From assembly GCA_964506505.1 (NCBI GenBank), contig CAZDKY010000019.1:1-64000 (forward strand): a stretch of DNA of 64,000 bases. Reading direction: 5' to 3'. The stretch comes from M55B129 sp964506505 (GTDB lineage: Bacteria; Bacillota; Dethiobacteria; DTU022). The position numbers were made by a program, and so were the translations under genes. Positions within the stretch are counted from its first letter, which is position 1. The number at the start of each line of letters is the position of its first letter. This document shows, piece after piece, positions 25,121 to 32,671 of this stretch. The notes under the pieces are model-generated. The model saw nothing but the letters and a program-made list of their open reading frames with translations, had not been told where the DNA came from and did no database searches.

Positions 25121-25647
25121 TCCTTTTCACCTTGTTCAAGCTGTTGGCAGCTTTTCAATTTTTCCCTCAGACGGCTGTCCTTTTCTTCCACCTGGGCGGC
25201 CAGCTTCTGCCGATAACTGTTTAACTTTTCCCTCAGTTCCTCCTCTTCCATGGCCAGCATCTCCACAGCGAGCAATCCGGCGTTGTAAGCTCCGTTGATG
25301 GTCACCGTGGCCACCGGGATACCCCGCGGCATCTGGACAATGGAATAAAGCGAGTCAATCCCCTGCAGTGGTTCGATAGCAATCGGTACACCGATCACCG
25401 GCAGGGTTGTCATTGAAGCGATCACTCCCGGCAGGTGAGCCGCTCCACCTGCTGCAGCGATAATCACCTTCAGCCCGGCATCGGCAGCGCCACGGGCATA
25501 ACGGGCTGTTTTTTCCGGGTGGCGGTGGGCGCTTGAAACTAACATCTCGTAGCCGACTCCGAACTCTGACAGCGCATCGCCGCATTTTTCCATGATCGGC
25601 AAATCTGAATCGCTGCCCATTACTATGCCTACCTGGATTGAGGACAT
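25117..25647 (-). CDS. purE: 5-(carboxyamino)imidazole ribonucleotide mutase
   Basis: Moves the carboxyl of N5-CAIR to give CAIR. VGIVMGSDSDLPIMEK, SSAHRHPEKTARYA and AAAGGAAHLPGVIASMT place it in class I, which normally works with PurK. purK, which follows purE in B. subtilis, is missing here: purE overlaps purB directly. The frame extends to 25674, but GGAGG six bases before the ATG at 25647 fixes the start at MSSIQVG. After the usual core a charged, coiled-coil-like tail of about 20 residues (EEKDSRLREKLKSCQQLEQG) is added. No function for the tail is known to me. Confidence 0.95.
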   Translation of the reverse strand: MSSIQVGIVMGSDSDLPIMEKCGDALSEFGVGYEMLVSSAHRHPEKTARYARGAADAGLKVIIAAAGGAAHLPGVIASMTTLPVIGVPIAIEPLQGIDSLYSIVQMPRGIPVATVTINGAYNAGLLAVEMLAMEEEELREKLNSYRQKLAAQVEEKDSRLREKLKSCQQLEQGEKE

Positions 25648-25676
25648 TAGGTACCTCCGCGTGTTAAGATTCAAAC

Positions 25677-25724
25677 GGTTCGGGCACTTTAAAACGCCTA
25701 AGCGGTCTTATAAATGCCCGAACC
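25677..25724. promoter_or_regulatory. Long inverted repeat with PurBox-like core in the purE leader
   Basis: Perfect 10-base arms GGTTCGGGCA (25677-25686) and TGCCCGAACC (25715-25724), separated by 28 bases containing a small inner hairpin CGC-TTAG-GCG. It lies in the 225-bp gap between the permease and purE, 30 bases before the purE start. Each arm contains CCGAAC, the core of PurR boxes in Bacillus, in inverted orientation. Spacing (40 bases centre to centre) is longer than in Bacillus. It could be a PurR-type operator or a folded RNA leader; no T-run follows, so a terminator is unlikely. Confidence 0.45.
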
Positions 25725-25872
25725 ATGTTCGTCTTATCCTTAAAACTAACACTTCTTACCGGCAGGTGCTGTCGCCGGTTTTCTCAGTTTAACTTTTCCT
25801 TTAATCTCAAAACGTTTCTTAGTTCAACTGATCCTTTACTTTATGGTTCCTTTCCTGATTACAATTTCCGGC

Positions 25873-27165
25873 TTAAGAAGGCCAGAAGAAGTGAATCAAA
25901 GCAACAACCGCCAGCACATAAATCAACCAGTGGATTTCTTTGCCCTTACCAGCAACCAGCTTGACAATCGGGTAAGCTATGAACCCAAAAGCAATACCGT
26001 CGGCAATGCTGTAAGCCAGGGGCATAAAGATTATTGTCAGAAAAGCGGGCAGTGCTTCAGTAAAATCTTCGAAATTGATTTTAGATACCGCACCAACCAT
26101 CATCACCCCGACTATAATCAAAGCCGGAGCCGTCGCCTCAGCCGGAACCAATCCGGCCAGTGGGGCCAGGAAAAGAGTCAGCAGGAACAAAATTCCTACT
26201 ACTATCGAAGTTAAGCCCGTCCTGCCGCCTTCGGAAATCCCGGCGGTCGATTCCACGTAGGTGGTCACCGTACTTGTCCCAAGAATGGCTCCACCCATGG
26301 TACCAATTGAGTCAGCCAGCATGGCCTTGTTTACCTTGGGCAGGCGGCCGTCCTTATCGAGGAAGCCGGCCCTGGCTCCCGTTCCCAGCAGTGTACCCAT
26401 GGTATCAAAGACATCAACAAAGATAAAAGAAAAAATAACGAAGAATGGAATGGCCAGTGCGGCTCTCAGATCCAGCTTAAAGAAAACTGGTGCCAGGCTT
26501 GCCGGGGGTCCAAAGATATCACCCAGGCCACCGGGCAGAGGTTGAATGCCCATAATAAAGCTGACAATAGTCGTCAGCAGGATACCGATCAGAATCGCTC
26601 CCCGTACTTTGCGGGCCATGAGAACAGCAATAATGAGAATCCCGATCAGTGAAAGCATCGGGCCGGGAGCAGTCAAATCGCCCAGGGCCACCTGGGTCGC
26701 TTCACTGCTGACAATTATACCGGCGTTCTGCAGACCGATATAGGCGATGAACAGTCCGATCCCGGCTGCTACCGCGCTCTTCAGACTGGATGGCACCGCC
26801 GCATCAATATGCGAAATTGCTCCGGAAATAGCAAGAATAAAGAATACGATACCTGAGATTAAAACGGCACCGAGAGCAGCCTGCCAGCCAAATTGAGCGG
26901 CAACAACAAAAGCAAAAAAGGCGTTCAAACCCATTCCGCTGGCCAGGGCAAAGGGATAGTTGGTCATCAATCCCATTAAAATAGTAGTCAGGGCCGCAGC
27001 GATAATCGTAGCTGTCATCACCGCACCGAAATCCATTCCGGCGCCTTCTAATATGGAAGGGTTAACAAAGATAATATAGGCCATAGTCATAAAAGTGGTA
27101 ATGCCTGCGGTGATTTCAGTCTTCACATCAGTCTTATGTTCTTTAAATTTAAAAAGATTTTCCAT
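25873..27165 (-). CDS. AzgA/PbuG-type purine (guanine/hypoxanthine) permease
   Basis: Membrane transporter of the AzgA branch of the NCS2 family, which imports guanine, hypoxanthine or adenine by proton symport. 430 residues with about 12-14 hydrophobic helices. Signatures: TEITAGITTFMTMAYIIFVN at the N-terminus, NYPFALASGMGLNAFFAF, IFVDVFDTMGTLLGTG, and LGTSTVTTYVESTAGISEGG. AGGAGG lies seven bases before the ATG. It is the first gene behind the ykkC-type leader and precedes the purE-D operon, so salvage uptake and de novo synthesis would share control. Exact substrate is not readable from sequence. Confidence 0.94.
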   Translation of the reverse strand: MENLFKFKEHKTDVKTEITAGITTFMTMAYIIFVNPSILEGAGMDFGAVMTATIIAAALTTILMGLMTNYPFALASGMGLNAFFAFVVAAQFGWQAALGAVLISGIVFFILAISGAISHIDAAVPSSLKSAVAAGIGLFIAYIGLQNAGIIVSSEATQVALGDLTAPGPMLSLIGILIIAVLMARKVRGAILIGILLTTIVSFIMGIQPLPGGLGDIFGPPASLAPVFFKLDLRAALAIPFFVIFSFIFVDVFDTMGTLLGTGARAGFLDKDGRLPKVNKAMLADSIGTMGGAILGTSTVTTYVESTAGISEGGRTGLTSIVVGILFLLTLFLAPLAGLVPAEATAPALIIVGVMMVGAVSKINFEDFTEALPAFLTIIFMPLAYSIADGIAFGFIAYPIVKLVAGKGKEIHWLIYVLAVVALIHFFWPS

Positions 27166-27265
27166 CTTTTACCTCCTAACTGTTTTTGAATACTGAGTTT
27201 ATTCAAGTGAAATTAAATATTTCGTTTGCCTTGCAGGTTAAGGCTCACCTCCCGGACTATAAATT

Positions 27266-27311
27266 AAAAAACCCTGTCAGATAGGTATCGAGTGAAACCT
27301 ACCCGCCTGGG
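27266..27311 (-). terminator. Riboswitch expression-platform terminator
   Basis: On the minus strand the 3' part of the aptamer can refold: CCC (27309-27311) with GGG (27272-27274), and GGTAGGT with ACCTATC, followed at once by TTTTTT (27266-27271). The hairpin uses bases that also form the closing stem of the aptamer, so ligand binding and termination should be mutually exclusive. This is an ON-switch layout, as known for PRPP riboswitches. Confidence 0.7.
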
Positions 27312-27428
27312 CTTTTATCCCTCCGGTGTGACACCCATGAAGATAAGTTCTGCAGCAGTGGATGTCTGCGCCACTTGGACCAGCCCGGCTATGATCCTGC
27401 TCCGGCGGAACCCTAGGCACACTTTCCC
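27294..27428 (-). ncRNA. ykkC-family riboswitch, PRPP-type (subtype 2b)
   Basis: Minus-strand leader about 130-260 bases before the purine permease start. Conserved ykkC blocks are visible in order: GGAAAGTGTGCC (27417-27428), CTAGGGTTCCG (27406-27416), CTGGTCCAAGTGGCGC (27368-27383), ACACCGG then GGGATAAAAGCCC (27309-27329), and AGGCGGGTAGGTTTC (27294-27308). GTCCAAGTG in place of the GTCCGAGAG of guanidine sensors, the AGGCGGGTAGG end and the purine-gene context all fit the PRPP class. From memory it closely resembles the Thermoanaerobacter PRPP aptamer. PRPP would stabilise the aptamer, block the terminator and switch the genes on. I do not see a guanine aptamer beside it, although tandem guanine-PRPP pairs are known. 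The rest of the 579-bp gap holds the groL terminator and a possible promoter. Confidence 0.88.
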
Positions 27429-27486
27429 TCGTAATTATTGATTACCCAACAGCCGTCCTTAACAAAACAAGCGGCCAGCTGGATCG

Positions 27487-27514
27487 TTTATCTGCTCTGA
27501 CAAACGATTATCAA
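27487..27514 (-). promoter_or_regulatory. Possible promoter of the riboswitch-permease-pur transcript
   Basis: TTGATA (27509-27514) and GATAAA (27487-27492) on the minus strand with 16-base spacing, about 60-85 bases before the aptamer. The same stretch can form an ATCGTTT/AAACGAT hairpin. The -10 matches consensus at only four positions. Confidence 0.3.
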
Positions 27515-27692
27515 CTCCCTGCTTTGCTGTAGAACTGTTACGGTAACGATTTATTCTTTCGCCGTATTGACTAATAATCCTTCAAAAAAAGATAAATATC
27601 TTCTCCCATATTTCAACGCTCAAAATAATTTAATAGTTATGTGGACAGTCTTGATATCTTAAACTTGTTTCGGATCAGGACCTGTTAAAAGC

Positions 27693-27727
27693 AAAGCAGC
27701 CCTGTCATCATGGACAGGGCTGCTTTA
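27693..27727 (-). terminator. Terminator of groESL
   Basis: Stem AAGCAGCCCTGTC / GACAGGGCTGCTT (13 base pairs, six-base loop) followed on the minus strand by TGCTTTT. It begins 18 bases after the groL stop. Confidence 0.88.
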
Positions 27728-27744
27728 TTAAATTATTATTTGCC

Positions 27745-29382
27745 TTACATCATCGGCATTCCGCCGGGCATTCCGCCGGGCATTCCGCCGCCACCGCCTC
27801 CATTTTCTTCCGGTAGATCGGTTACCACTGCTTCAGTAGTCAGGAAGAGAGCTGCGATGCTTGCTGCATTCTGTATCGCTGAGCGAGCCACTTTGGTCGG
27901 GTCGACAATACCTGCTTCCAGCATGTTTTCAAATTTTCCGTTCATGGCGTTGAAGCCGGTGCCTTTTTCCATGGACTTGATCTTTTCAACAACCACGGAA
28001 CCTTCCGCACCTGCATTGTTAGCTATCACGCGAACCGGGTCTTCCAGGGCTCTTTTGACAATTAACATGCCTGTAAGTTCATCGTCTGAAAGATCTTTTT
28101 CAGTTGTTGCAAAACCTTCTGTCACATTCAGGTAGGCAATCCCGCCACCTGGAACAATTCCTTCCTCAACAGCAGCCCGGGTTGCCGAAAGGGCATCCTC
28201 GATGCGCAATTTTTTCTCTTTCATTTCTGTTTCAGTTGCCGCTCCCACTTCAATTACAGCCACGCCTCCAGCCAACTTAGCCAGACGTTCCTGCAGTTTT
28301 TCACGGTCAAAATCGGAAGTGGTATCTTCGATCTGAGCTCTGATCTGGGCAATCCTCTTCTTGATAGCATCGGTATCGCCGGAACCGTCAACAATAACGG
28401 TTTCTTCCTTGCTGATCCGGACCTGGCGGGCCCTTCCGAGCATCTCTACATCAACATTTTTCATTTCGATACCCAGATCTTCAGATACTACCTGCCCACC
28501 GGTCAATATGGCTACATCTTCCAGCATGGCCTTGCGGCGATCACCGAAGCCAGGTGCTTTTACTGCCACGCAGGTAAAGGTACCGCGCAGTTTGTTGACT
28601 ACCAGAGTGGCCAGCGCTTCGCCTTCCACATCTTCAGCGATCAGCAGTAACTGCTTACCTTTCTGGACTATTTTCTCCAGCAATGGGAGCAGATCATGGA
28701 TATTGCTTACCTTGCGGTCAGTCAGCAGAATAAAGGGCTCTTCAAGCACTGCTTCCATTTTTTCTGTGTCGGTTACCATGTAAGGTGAAATGTAACCACG
28801 GTCGAATTGCATACCCTCGACCACTTTCAGATCGGTTGTAAATCCTTTCGATTCTTCGACAGTAATAACACCGTCTTTGCCCACTTTTTCCATCGCTTCG
28901 GCGATCAGTTCACCTATGGCTTCATCGTCAGCTGAAATCGCCGCAACCTGGGAAATAGCTTCCCTGGTTTCCACAGGCTTGCTCATTTTTTCCAATTCAT
29001 CCAGGGATACTTTAACTGCTTTTTCAATGCCTCGTTTCATCATCATTGGGTTTGCTCCGGCGGCAACGTTTTTCAAACCGTCGCGTACAATCGCCTGGGC
29101 TAACAGGGTAGCTGTGGTAGTGCCGTCACCGGCAATATCGTTTGTTTTGGTGGCTACCTCTTTGACCAGCTGGGCACCCATGTTTTCGAAAGGGTCTTCA
29201 AGTTCAATTTCGCGGGCTATAGTTACACCGTCATTGGTAATCTGTGGTGAACCAAACTTTTTATCAAGCACGACATTGCGGCCTTTCGGCCCGAGGGTTA
29301 CTGTTACAGTATCAGCCAGGGCGTTTACACCTTTTTCAAGCGCCCGGCGTGCTTTCTCATCATAAATGATCTGTTTTGCCAT
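27745..29382 (-). CDS. groL: 60-kDa chaperonin GroEL
   Basis: Double-ring ATP-driven protein folding chamber. 545 residues, full length. Seen: AKQIIYDEKARRALEKG at the N-terminus, VTLGPKGRNVVLDKKFG (ATP binding), AGDGTTTATLLAQAI, and AAVEEGIVPGGGIAYL. The tail is the usual Gly-Met-Pro repeat GGGMPGGMPGGMPMM. It follows groS by 33 bases with AAGGAGG before the ATG, and ends at a strong terminator. Confidence 0.99.
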   Translation of the reverse strand: MAKQIIYDEKARRALEKGVNALADTVTVTLGPKGRNVVLDKKFGSPQITNDGVTIAREIELEDPFENMGAQLVKEVATKTNDIAGDGTTTATLLAQAIVRDGLKNVAAGANPMMMKRGIEKAVKVSLDELEKMSKPVETREAISQVAAISADDEAIGELIAEAMEKVGKDGVITVEESKGFTTDLKVVEGMQFDRGYISPYMVTDTEKMEAVLEEPFILLTDRKVSNIHDLLPLLEKIVQKGKQLLLIAEDVEGEALATLVVNKLRGTFTCVAVKAPGFGDRRKAMLEDVAILTGGQVVSEDLGIEMKNVDVEMLGRARQVRISKEETVIVDGSGDTDAIKKRIAQIRAQIEDTTSDFDREKLQERLAKLAGGVAVIEVGAATETEMKEKKLRIEDALSATRAAVEEGIVPGGGIAYLNVTEGFATTEKDLSDDELTGMLIVKRALEDPVRVIANNAGAEGSVVVEKIKSMEKGTGFNAMNGKFENMLEAGIVDPTKVARSAIQNAASIAALFLTTEAVVTDLPEENGGGGGGMPGGMPGGMPMM

Positions 29383-29415
29383 TTCTTTTTACCTCCTTAT
29401 GTCCTCAGGGACAGA

Positions 29416-29703
29416 TTAGTTAACCACTGCCAGTATATCGTCCTGCCTTAAAATCAGGTACTCTTCGCCTTCAACTTTCACTTCCGCACCGGCATAACGG
29501 GAAAATATTATTTTTTCTCCCACTTTAACGTCCATATCCATTCTGTTCCCGCTGTCAAGTACTTTTCCGTCGCCTACTGCCATTACTTCACCCTCCTGGG
29601 GTTTTTCCCTGGCTTTGTCGGGCAACACGATGCCGCTGGCTGTTTTTTCTTCCGCCTCCAGGACCTTTACTACGACCCTGTCTGCTAATGGTTTAAGATT
29701 CAT
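29416..29703 (-). CDS. groS: 10-kDa co-chaperonin GroES
   Basis: Lid of the GroEL chamber. 95 residues. Seen: MNLKPLADRVVVKVLEAEEK with the mobile loop ASGIVLPDKAREKPQEG, VGEKIIFSRYAGAEVKVEG and EYLILRQDDILAV at the end. AAGGAGG lies before the ATG. First gene of the heat-shock operon, behind a CIRCE operator and a good promoter. Confidence 0.99.
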   Translation of the reverse strand: MNLKPLADRVVVKVLEAEEKTASGIVLPDKAREKPQEGEVMAVGDGKVLDSGNRMDMDVKVGEKIIFSRYAGAEVKVEGEEYLILRQDDILAVVN

Positions 29704-29734
29704 CTAACCTGCCTCCTTTGTGATTTGTTTCTTA

Positions 29735-29761
29735 GCAGCACTCTCCCTTAACGAGTGCTAA
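29735..29761. promoter_or_regulatory. CIRCE operator (HrcA site) of groESL
   Basis: Left half GCAGCACTC (29735-29743), nine-base spacer, right half GAGTGCTAA (29753-29761). The right half is perfect; the left differs from TTAGCACTC in its two outermost bases. Lies between the groES promoter and its ribosome site, the standard place for HrcA repression. hrcA itself is not in the window. Confidence 0.9.
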
Positions 29762-29804
29762 TATTACTGTAAATAATATTACTGTAAAGCATTGCCTTAA
29801 GCAA
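29759..29804 (-). promoter_or_regulatory. groESL promoter with a perfect 15-bp tandem repeat
   Basis: Minus-strand -35 TTGCTT (29799-29804), 17-base spacer, -10 TAATAT (29776-29781), about 75 bases before groS and directly before CIRCE. The segment 29759-29788 is two exact copies of TTTACAGTAATATTA, which duplicates a possible -10 (second TAATAT next to CIRCE), so two overlapping promoters are possible. Confidence 0.65.
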
Positions 29805-29842
29805 ACACAAAGGCAGGCCTTCTAAGGCCTGCCTTTGTGTTT
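29803..29842. terminator. Symmetric terminator hairpin between the CQLGCF gene and groES
   Basis: Perfect 18-base-pair stem AAACACAAAGGCAGGCCT / AGGCCTGCCTTTGTGTTT with loop TCTA. Each end carries TTTGTGTTT, so it can act on either strand. It lies 69 bases after the small CQLGCF gene and touches the -35 of groES. Confidence 0.75.
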
Positions 29843-29910
29843 AATAAACAATTTATCTATTTTACTCGATATTTCTCTTTATTGCTTCTTCATACGCATT
29901 ATTTCATGCC

Positions 29911-30099
29911 TTAGAAACAGCCCAGTTGACAGCCGACGAGCTTTACATCCAGTTTATTACATTCATTGCCCACTTCGATAGGCAGGCAGTCCAATTCGGA
30001 GGCAATCCTTAAAGCTTTCTTACAGGTCATCTTACTATTTTCCGCTTCAGATAGTATTCTTTCCTGCAATTTTTTCTCTTTTTCCTGATCAACAACCAT
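29911..30099 (-). CDS. Small conserved protein ending in CQLGCF
   Basis: 62-residue protein that I have seen as a conserved hypothetical in anaerobes, but to which I can assign no function. A charged N-terminal helix (QEKEKKLQERILSEAE) is followed by a segment that looks like a helix-turn-helix (MTCKKALRIASELDCLPIEVG), then KLVGCQLGCF at the very C-terminus. Four Cys are spread through the protein (CKK, DCLP, CQLGC), two in the terminal C-x3-C, suggesting metal or redox chemistry. GGGGG precedes the ATG. It is followed by the long symmetric hairpin and preceded by a phosphoesterase gene, so its partner is not obvious. Confidence 0.8.
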   Translation of the reverse strand: MVVDQEKEKKLQERILSEAENSKMTCKKALRIASELDCLPIEVGNECNKLDVKLVGCQLGCF

Positions 30100-30122
30100 T
30101 TTAAAACCCCCATTCAGTTTAT

Positions 30123-30656
30123 TTAAAAAAATATAATTCTACCGCTTATCTTCTTACCGGTGATACTAAGCAACCCGCAACTGGGAGAAAATCCGTGGCG
30201 CGGATCTACTGCCGAACCGGGGTTAAAAAACAATATTCCATCATACTCCCTGTTTACAGGTTCATGAATGTGTCCGAAAACAATAGCTTGCAATTTACGC
30301 GGCGCAAACAGGGAAGAAACCTGTTTAAAGAGTACCTGTCTGCCCGTTACATCACCGTGCAGCATGCCTATGGTTATTTCGCCAATCCTTAATAATTTCA
30401 ACCGGCCCAGTTTATTTTTCAGTTCCGGCGGATCCATGTTGCCTCCTACTGCTTCCACCGGAGCAATGGCTTCAAGTTCTACAATAATCTCAGCCTTAAC
30501 CAGATCTCCACAATGTAAAATCAGATCTGCCCCATCCAAGGCCCTGAATAATTCAGGAGGCAAAAAACGTGCCCTGCTGGGAACATGAGTATCGGAAACC
30601 ACCCCGATTGTTTTTATTGTTTCGTCGTATTCTACCGTGATATATTGTTCTGTCAT
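30123..30656 (-). CDS. YfcE/MJ0936-type metallophosphoesterase
   Basis: Two-metal phosphodiesterase of about 177 residues. Metal-site motifs in order: GVVSDTHVPS (Asp-x-His), LILHCGDLV (GD), VGGNMDPPE (GN), GMLHGDV (GH-like His) and VFGHIHEPV (GHxH). The frame runs to 30716, but GAGGG seven bases before the ATG at 30656 (MTEQYITVEYDE) is a better start. Natural substrate is unknown for most of this family; some cleave cyclic nucleotides or model phosphodiesters. Transcribed away from popT across a 186-bp gap that holds repeat copy 1. Confidence 0.9.
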   Translation of the reverse strand: MTEQYITVEYDETIKTIGVVSDTHVPSRARFLPPELFRALDGADLILHCGDLVKAEIIVELEAIAPVEAVGGNMDPPELKNKLGRLKLLRIGEITIGMLHGDVTGRQVLFKQVSSLFAPRKLQAIVFGHIHEPVNREYDGILFFNPGSAVDPRHGFSPSCGLLSITGKKISGRIIFF

Positions 30657-30744
30657 TTCTATTTCCCTCACAATTTCACCGGGGCTACTATACAATATCA
30701 TATCACTTTTTGGCATATAATAAATATTATCAATTTAAACCGGC

Positions 30745-30772
30745 AATAAGTTAATAAGTTAATACCCAGGGT
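30745..30772 (-). repeat. Dispersed repeat copy 1 (reverse orientation, two units)
   Basis: Reads on the minus strand ACCCTGGGT, ATTAACTT twice, ATT. It sits between the divergent phosphoesterase and popT genes. Upstream on the repeat strand it also shares an A-run and CG-GACCCTGGG with copy 3, so similarity extends slightly beyond the core. Confidence 0.9.
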
Positions 30773-30842
30773 CGCGTTTTTTTTCGTGAAGGAACCCGCC
30801 GGTGCAGCGGCGAAAATAAAATAGTTATAAAGGAGAGCAACC

Positions 30843-31616
30843 GTGATCGTCAAATTGCTGCAGGGTTTATTGATTGGAATAGCCTTTATCTTGCCCGGTC
30901 TGAGCGCCGGGACAGTTATTCTCATCTTCGGTTTCTACCGCCAGTTTCTGGACGATATTGCAGTTCTGCGCCTTAAAAAATACTGGCCCATGATTGCCGG
31001 CGCTGCTGTTGCTGCCCTGGCCGGTGTATATACTATCGGCTATCTACTGGAACATTTCGATAAACCCTTAATGGCTTTCCTCTTCGGTATGCTCCTTGCA
31101 TCTGTCACTGCTGTTGTCGATATCCGTCGCGGCATGCGTATCCAGCCACTGCCACTTCTTTTCGCCGCAGCCGGTTTTGCCCTCGTCTGGTTTGTCGTCT
31201 GCGAGCCCACCAATACTTTTACCGTCCTTCCTCCGGGAGGCCTCTTACACTTCTTTATAGGGGGCACCCTGTCCAGCGCAACGATGCTGCTTCCCGGGGT
31301 TTCCGGAAGCGCGGTCCTGATCATAATCAATCTTTATGATGAGGCCATTTATGCCATCAGTAACTGGCAGTGGTTAAGGATATCTGCTTTAGGCGCTGGA
31401 TTTATCTTTGGGCTGCTGGGCCTGGCCCGGCTGCTTTCTGCTCTTTACCGCCGCTACCAGTCCGAGGTTTCCTACCTTTTAGCCGGCCTGATTCTCGGCT
31501 CCACCAGAGCCCTCCTGCCTGCCAGTTTCAATCTTACCTTTATAGTGTTAGCAATCTGCGGGTCTCTCCTCGTTCTATATATCACAAACCGCTTACGTTT
31601 AAGGGTTTTTCGCTAA
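30843..31616 (+). CDS. DUF368 polyprenyl-phosphate transporter (PopT family)
   Basis: Integral membrane protein of 257 residues with about eight hydrophobic helices. DUF368 proteins recycle undecaprenyl phosphate across the membrane, returning the lipid carrier used for peptidoglycan and surface polymers. Family motifs: GLLIGIAFILPGLSAGTV at the N-terminus and TMLLPGVSGSAVLIIINLYD in the second half, two related Pro-Gly-Ser-Gly loops typical of an inverted-repeat transporter. The start is GTG at 30843 with AAAGGAG seven bases before it. Placement at the edge of a large polysaccharide locus fits the role. Convergent with the sugar epimerase gene, 25 bases apart, with no clear terminator between. 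Confidence 0.92.
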   Translation: MIVKLLQGLLIGIAFILPGLSAGTVILIFGFYRQFLDDIAVLRLKKYWPMIAGAAVAALAGVYTIGYLLEHFDKPLMAFLFGMLLASVTAVVDIRRGMRIQPLPLLFAAAGFALVWFVVCEPTNTFTVLPPGGLLHFFIGGTLSSATMLLPGVSGSAVLIIINLYDEAIYAISNWQWLRISALGAGFIFGLLGLARLLSALYRRYQSEVSYLLAGLILGSTRALLPASFNLTFIVLAICGSLLVLYITNRLRLRVFR

Positions 31617-31641
31617 TTCGTTCAAATCCCTGGTTATTTCG

Positions 31642-32613
31642 CTAAACTCTTCCAGTAAAACTTTTCACCATTGTCGCCAGCCCTTCTTTGAGATCGGTAT
31701 GCGGTAAGAATCCCAGTTCCTCGCGGGCCCGGCTCGTATCAGCGTAAGTATGGGGTGGGTCACCGGCCTGTACCGATTCTCGTCGGATGTTTATATCTTT
31801 CCCGATCAGGTCATGCAAAATCTCCAGCACCCCGTTCACCGAGATCCTTGTTCCTCCGCCAATGTTGTAAACCCGTCCCGCAGCCCTTTTTGCCTGCACT
31901 GCTGCCAGGTTGGCGTCAACTATGTCATCCACATAAGTAAAATCGCGCGTCTGCTCCCCTGTGCCGTAGACAACTACTTCTTCATCATCCAGGATGGCCC
32001 TGATAAAACGATGAAAAGCCATATCCGGCCGCTGTCCGGGCCCGTAAACTGTAAAGTAACGCAGGCTCACTACCGGAATGTTAAAATTATGGTGGTAAAG
32101 ATTGCAAAGGTGTTCGGCGGCCAGTTTACTGACTCCATAAGGAGAAACAGGCCGCGGTAGATCATCTTCCGCCATTGGCAGTTTCTCGGCCACCCCGTAG
32201 ACGGAGGATGAAGAAGCGTAGATAAAACGCTCCGGCTTGCTGCGACGGGCCCACTCGAGCAGTCTTTGCGTGGCCAGGATATTGTTATGCGTGTAATGAG
32301 CAAACTCCCGCCCCCAGCTGGCCCTCACCCCGGCCTGTGCTGCCTGGTGGAATACCCACCTTACACCAGCAGGCAGAGAATCGGCCGATTCCACAAGATC
32401 TTCCCGGTGCAAGGTAAAGTTTGGATTGCATAGCAATTCGGCAACATTTCTTTTCTTGATCTCAATATCATAATAATCCGTAAAACAATCAACCCCGATT
32501 ACCCTGTGCCCTTCCCGTATCAGTTTTTTAGCAAGATGATAACCGATAAAACCAGCTGCCCCGGTGACCAGGCACAAACAATTAGCGCTCTTTTCTGCAG
32601 TCATCCTGTACAC
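31642..32613 (-). CDS. NAD-dependent nucleotide-sugar epimerase
   Basis: Extended SDR of about 323 residues. Rossmann motif TGAAGFIGYHLAK, catalytic YGVSK with the Ser of SSSSVYG, and YFTVYGPGQRPDMAFHRFI. The last of these and the downstream GTGEQTRDFTYVDDIV resemble UDP-glucuronate 4-epimerases and UDP-glucose 4-epimerases, so a UDP-sugar C4 epimerase is the best guess. Of three in-frame candidates, GTG at 32613 has the best spacing from AGGAGG; ATG at 32604 is possible. First gene at the right end of the polysaccharide locus; repeat copy 2 separates it from the LCP gene. Confidence 0.88.
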   Translation of the reverse strand: MYRMTAEKSANCLCLVTGAAGFIGYHLAKKLIREGHRVIGVDCFTDYYDIEIKKRNVAELLCNPNFTLHREDLVESADSLPAGVRWVFHQAAQAGVRASWGREFAHYTHNNILATQRLLEWARRSKPERFIYASSSSVYGVAEKLPMAEDDLPRPVSPYGVSKLAAEHLCNLYHHNFNIPVVSLRYFTVYGPGQRPDMAFHRFIRAILDDEEVVVYGTGEQTRDFTYVDDIVDANLAAVQAKRAAGRVYNIGGGTRISVNGVLEILHDLIGKDINIRRESVQAGDPPHTYADTSRAREELGFLPHTDLKEGLATMVKSFTGRV

Positions 32614-32641
32614 TCCCACCTCCTCAAATCATCAAGCTCCT

Positions 32642-32669
32642 ACCCTGTGTATTAACTTATTAACTTATT
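32642..32669 (+). repeat. Dispersed repeat copy 2 (forward, two units)
   Basis: ACCCTGTGT, ATTAACTT twice, ATT. Ends two bases before the stop codon complement of the LCP gene (32672), so it lies immediately after that gene on its own strand. Confidence 0.92.
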
Positions 32670-32671
32670 GA

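Noticed and set aside
25677..25724. ZTP (pfl) riboswitch before purE
   Set aside because: A segment ACCGCTTAGGC slightly resembles the conserved 3' part, but the 5' half with its conserved pseudoknot strand is missing.
27429..27690. A guanine aptamer upstream of the PRPP-type riboswitch
   Set aside because: The TATAA, TATGG and GTTTCTACC blocks of purine aptamers are not present in order.
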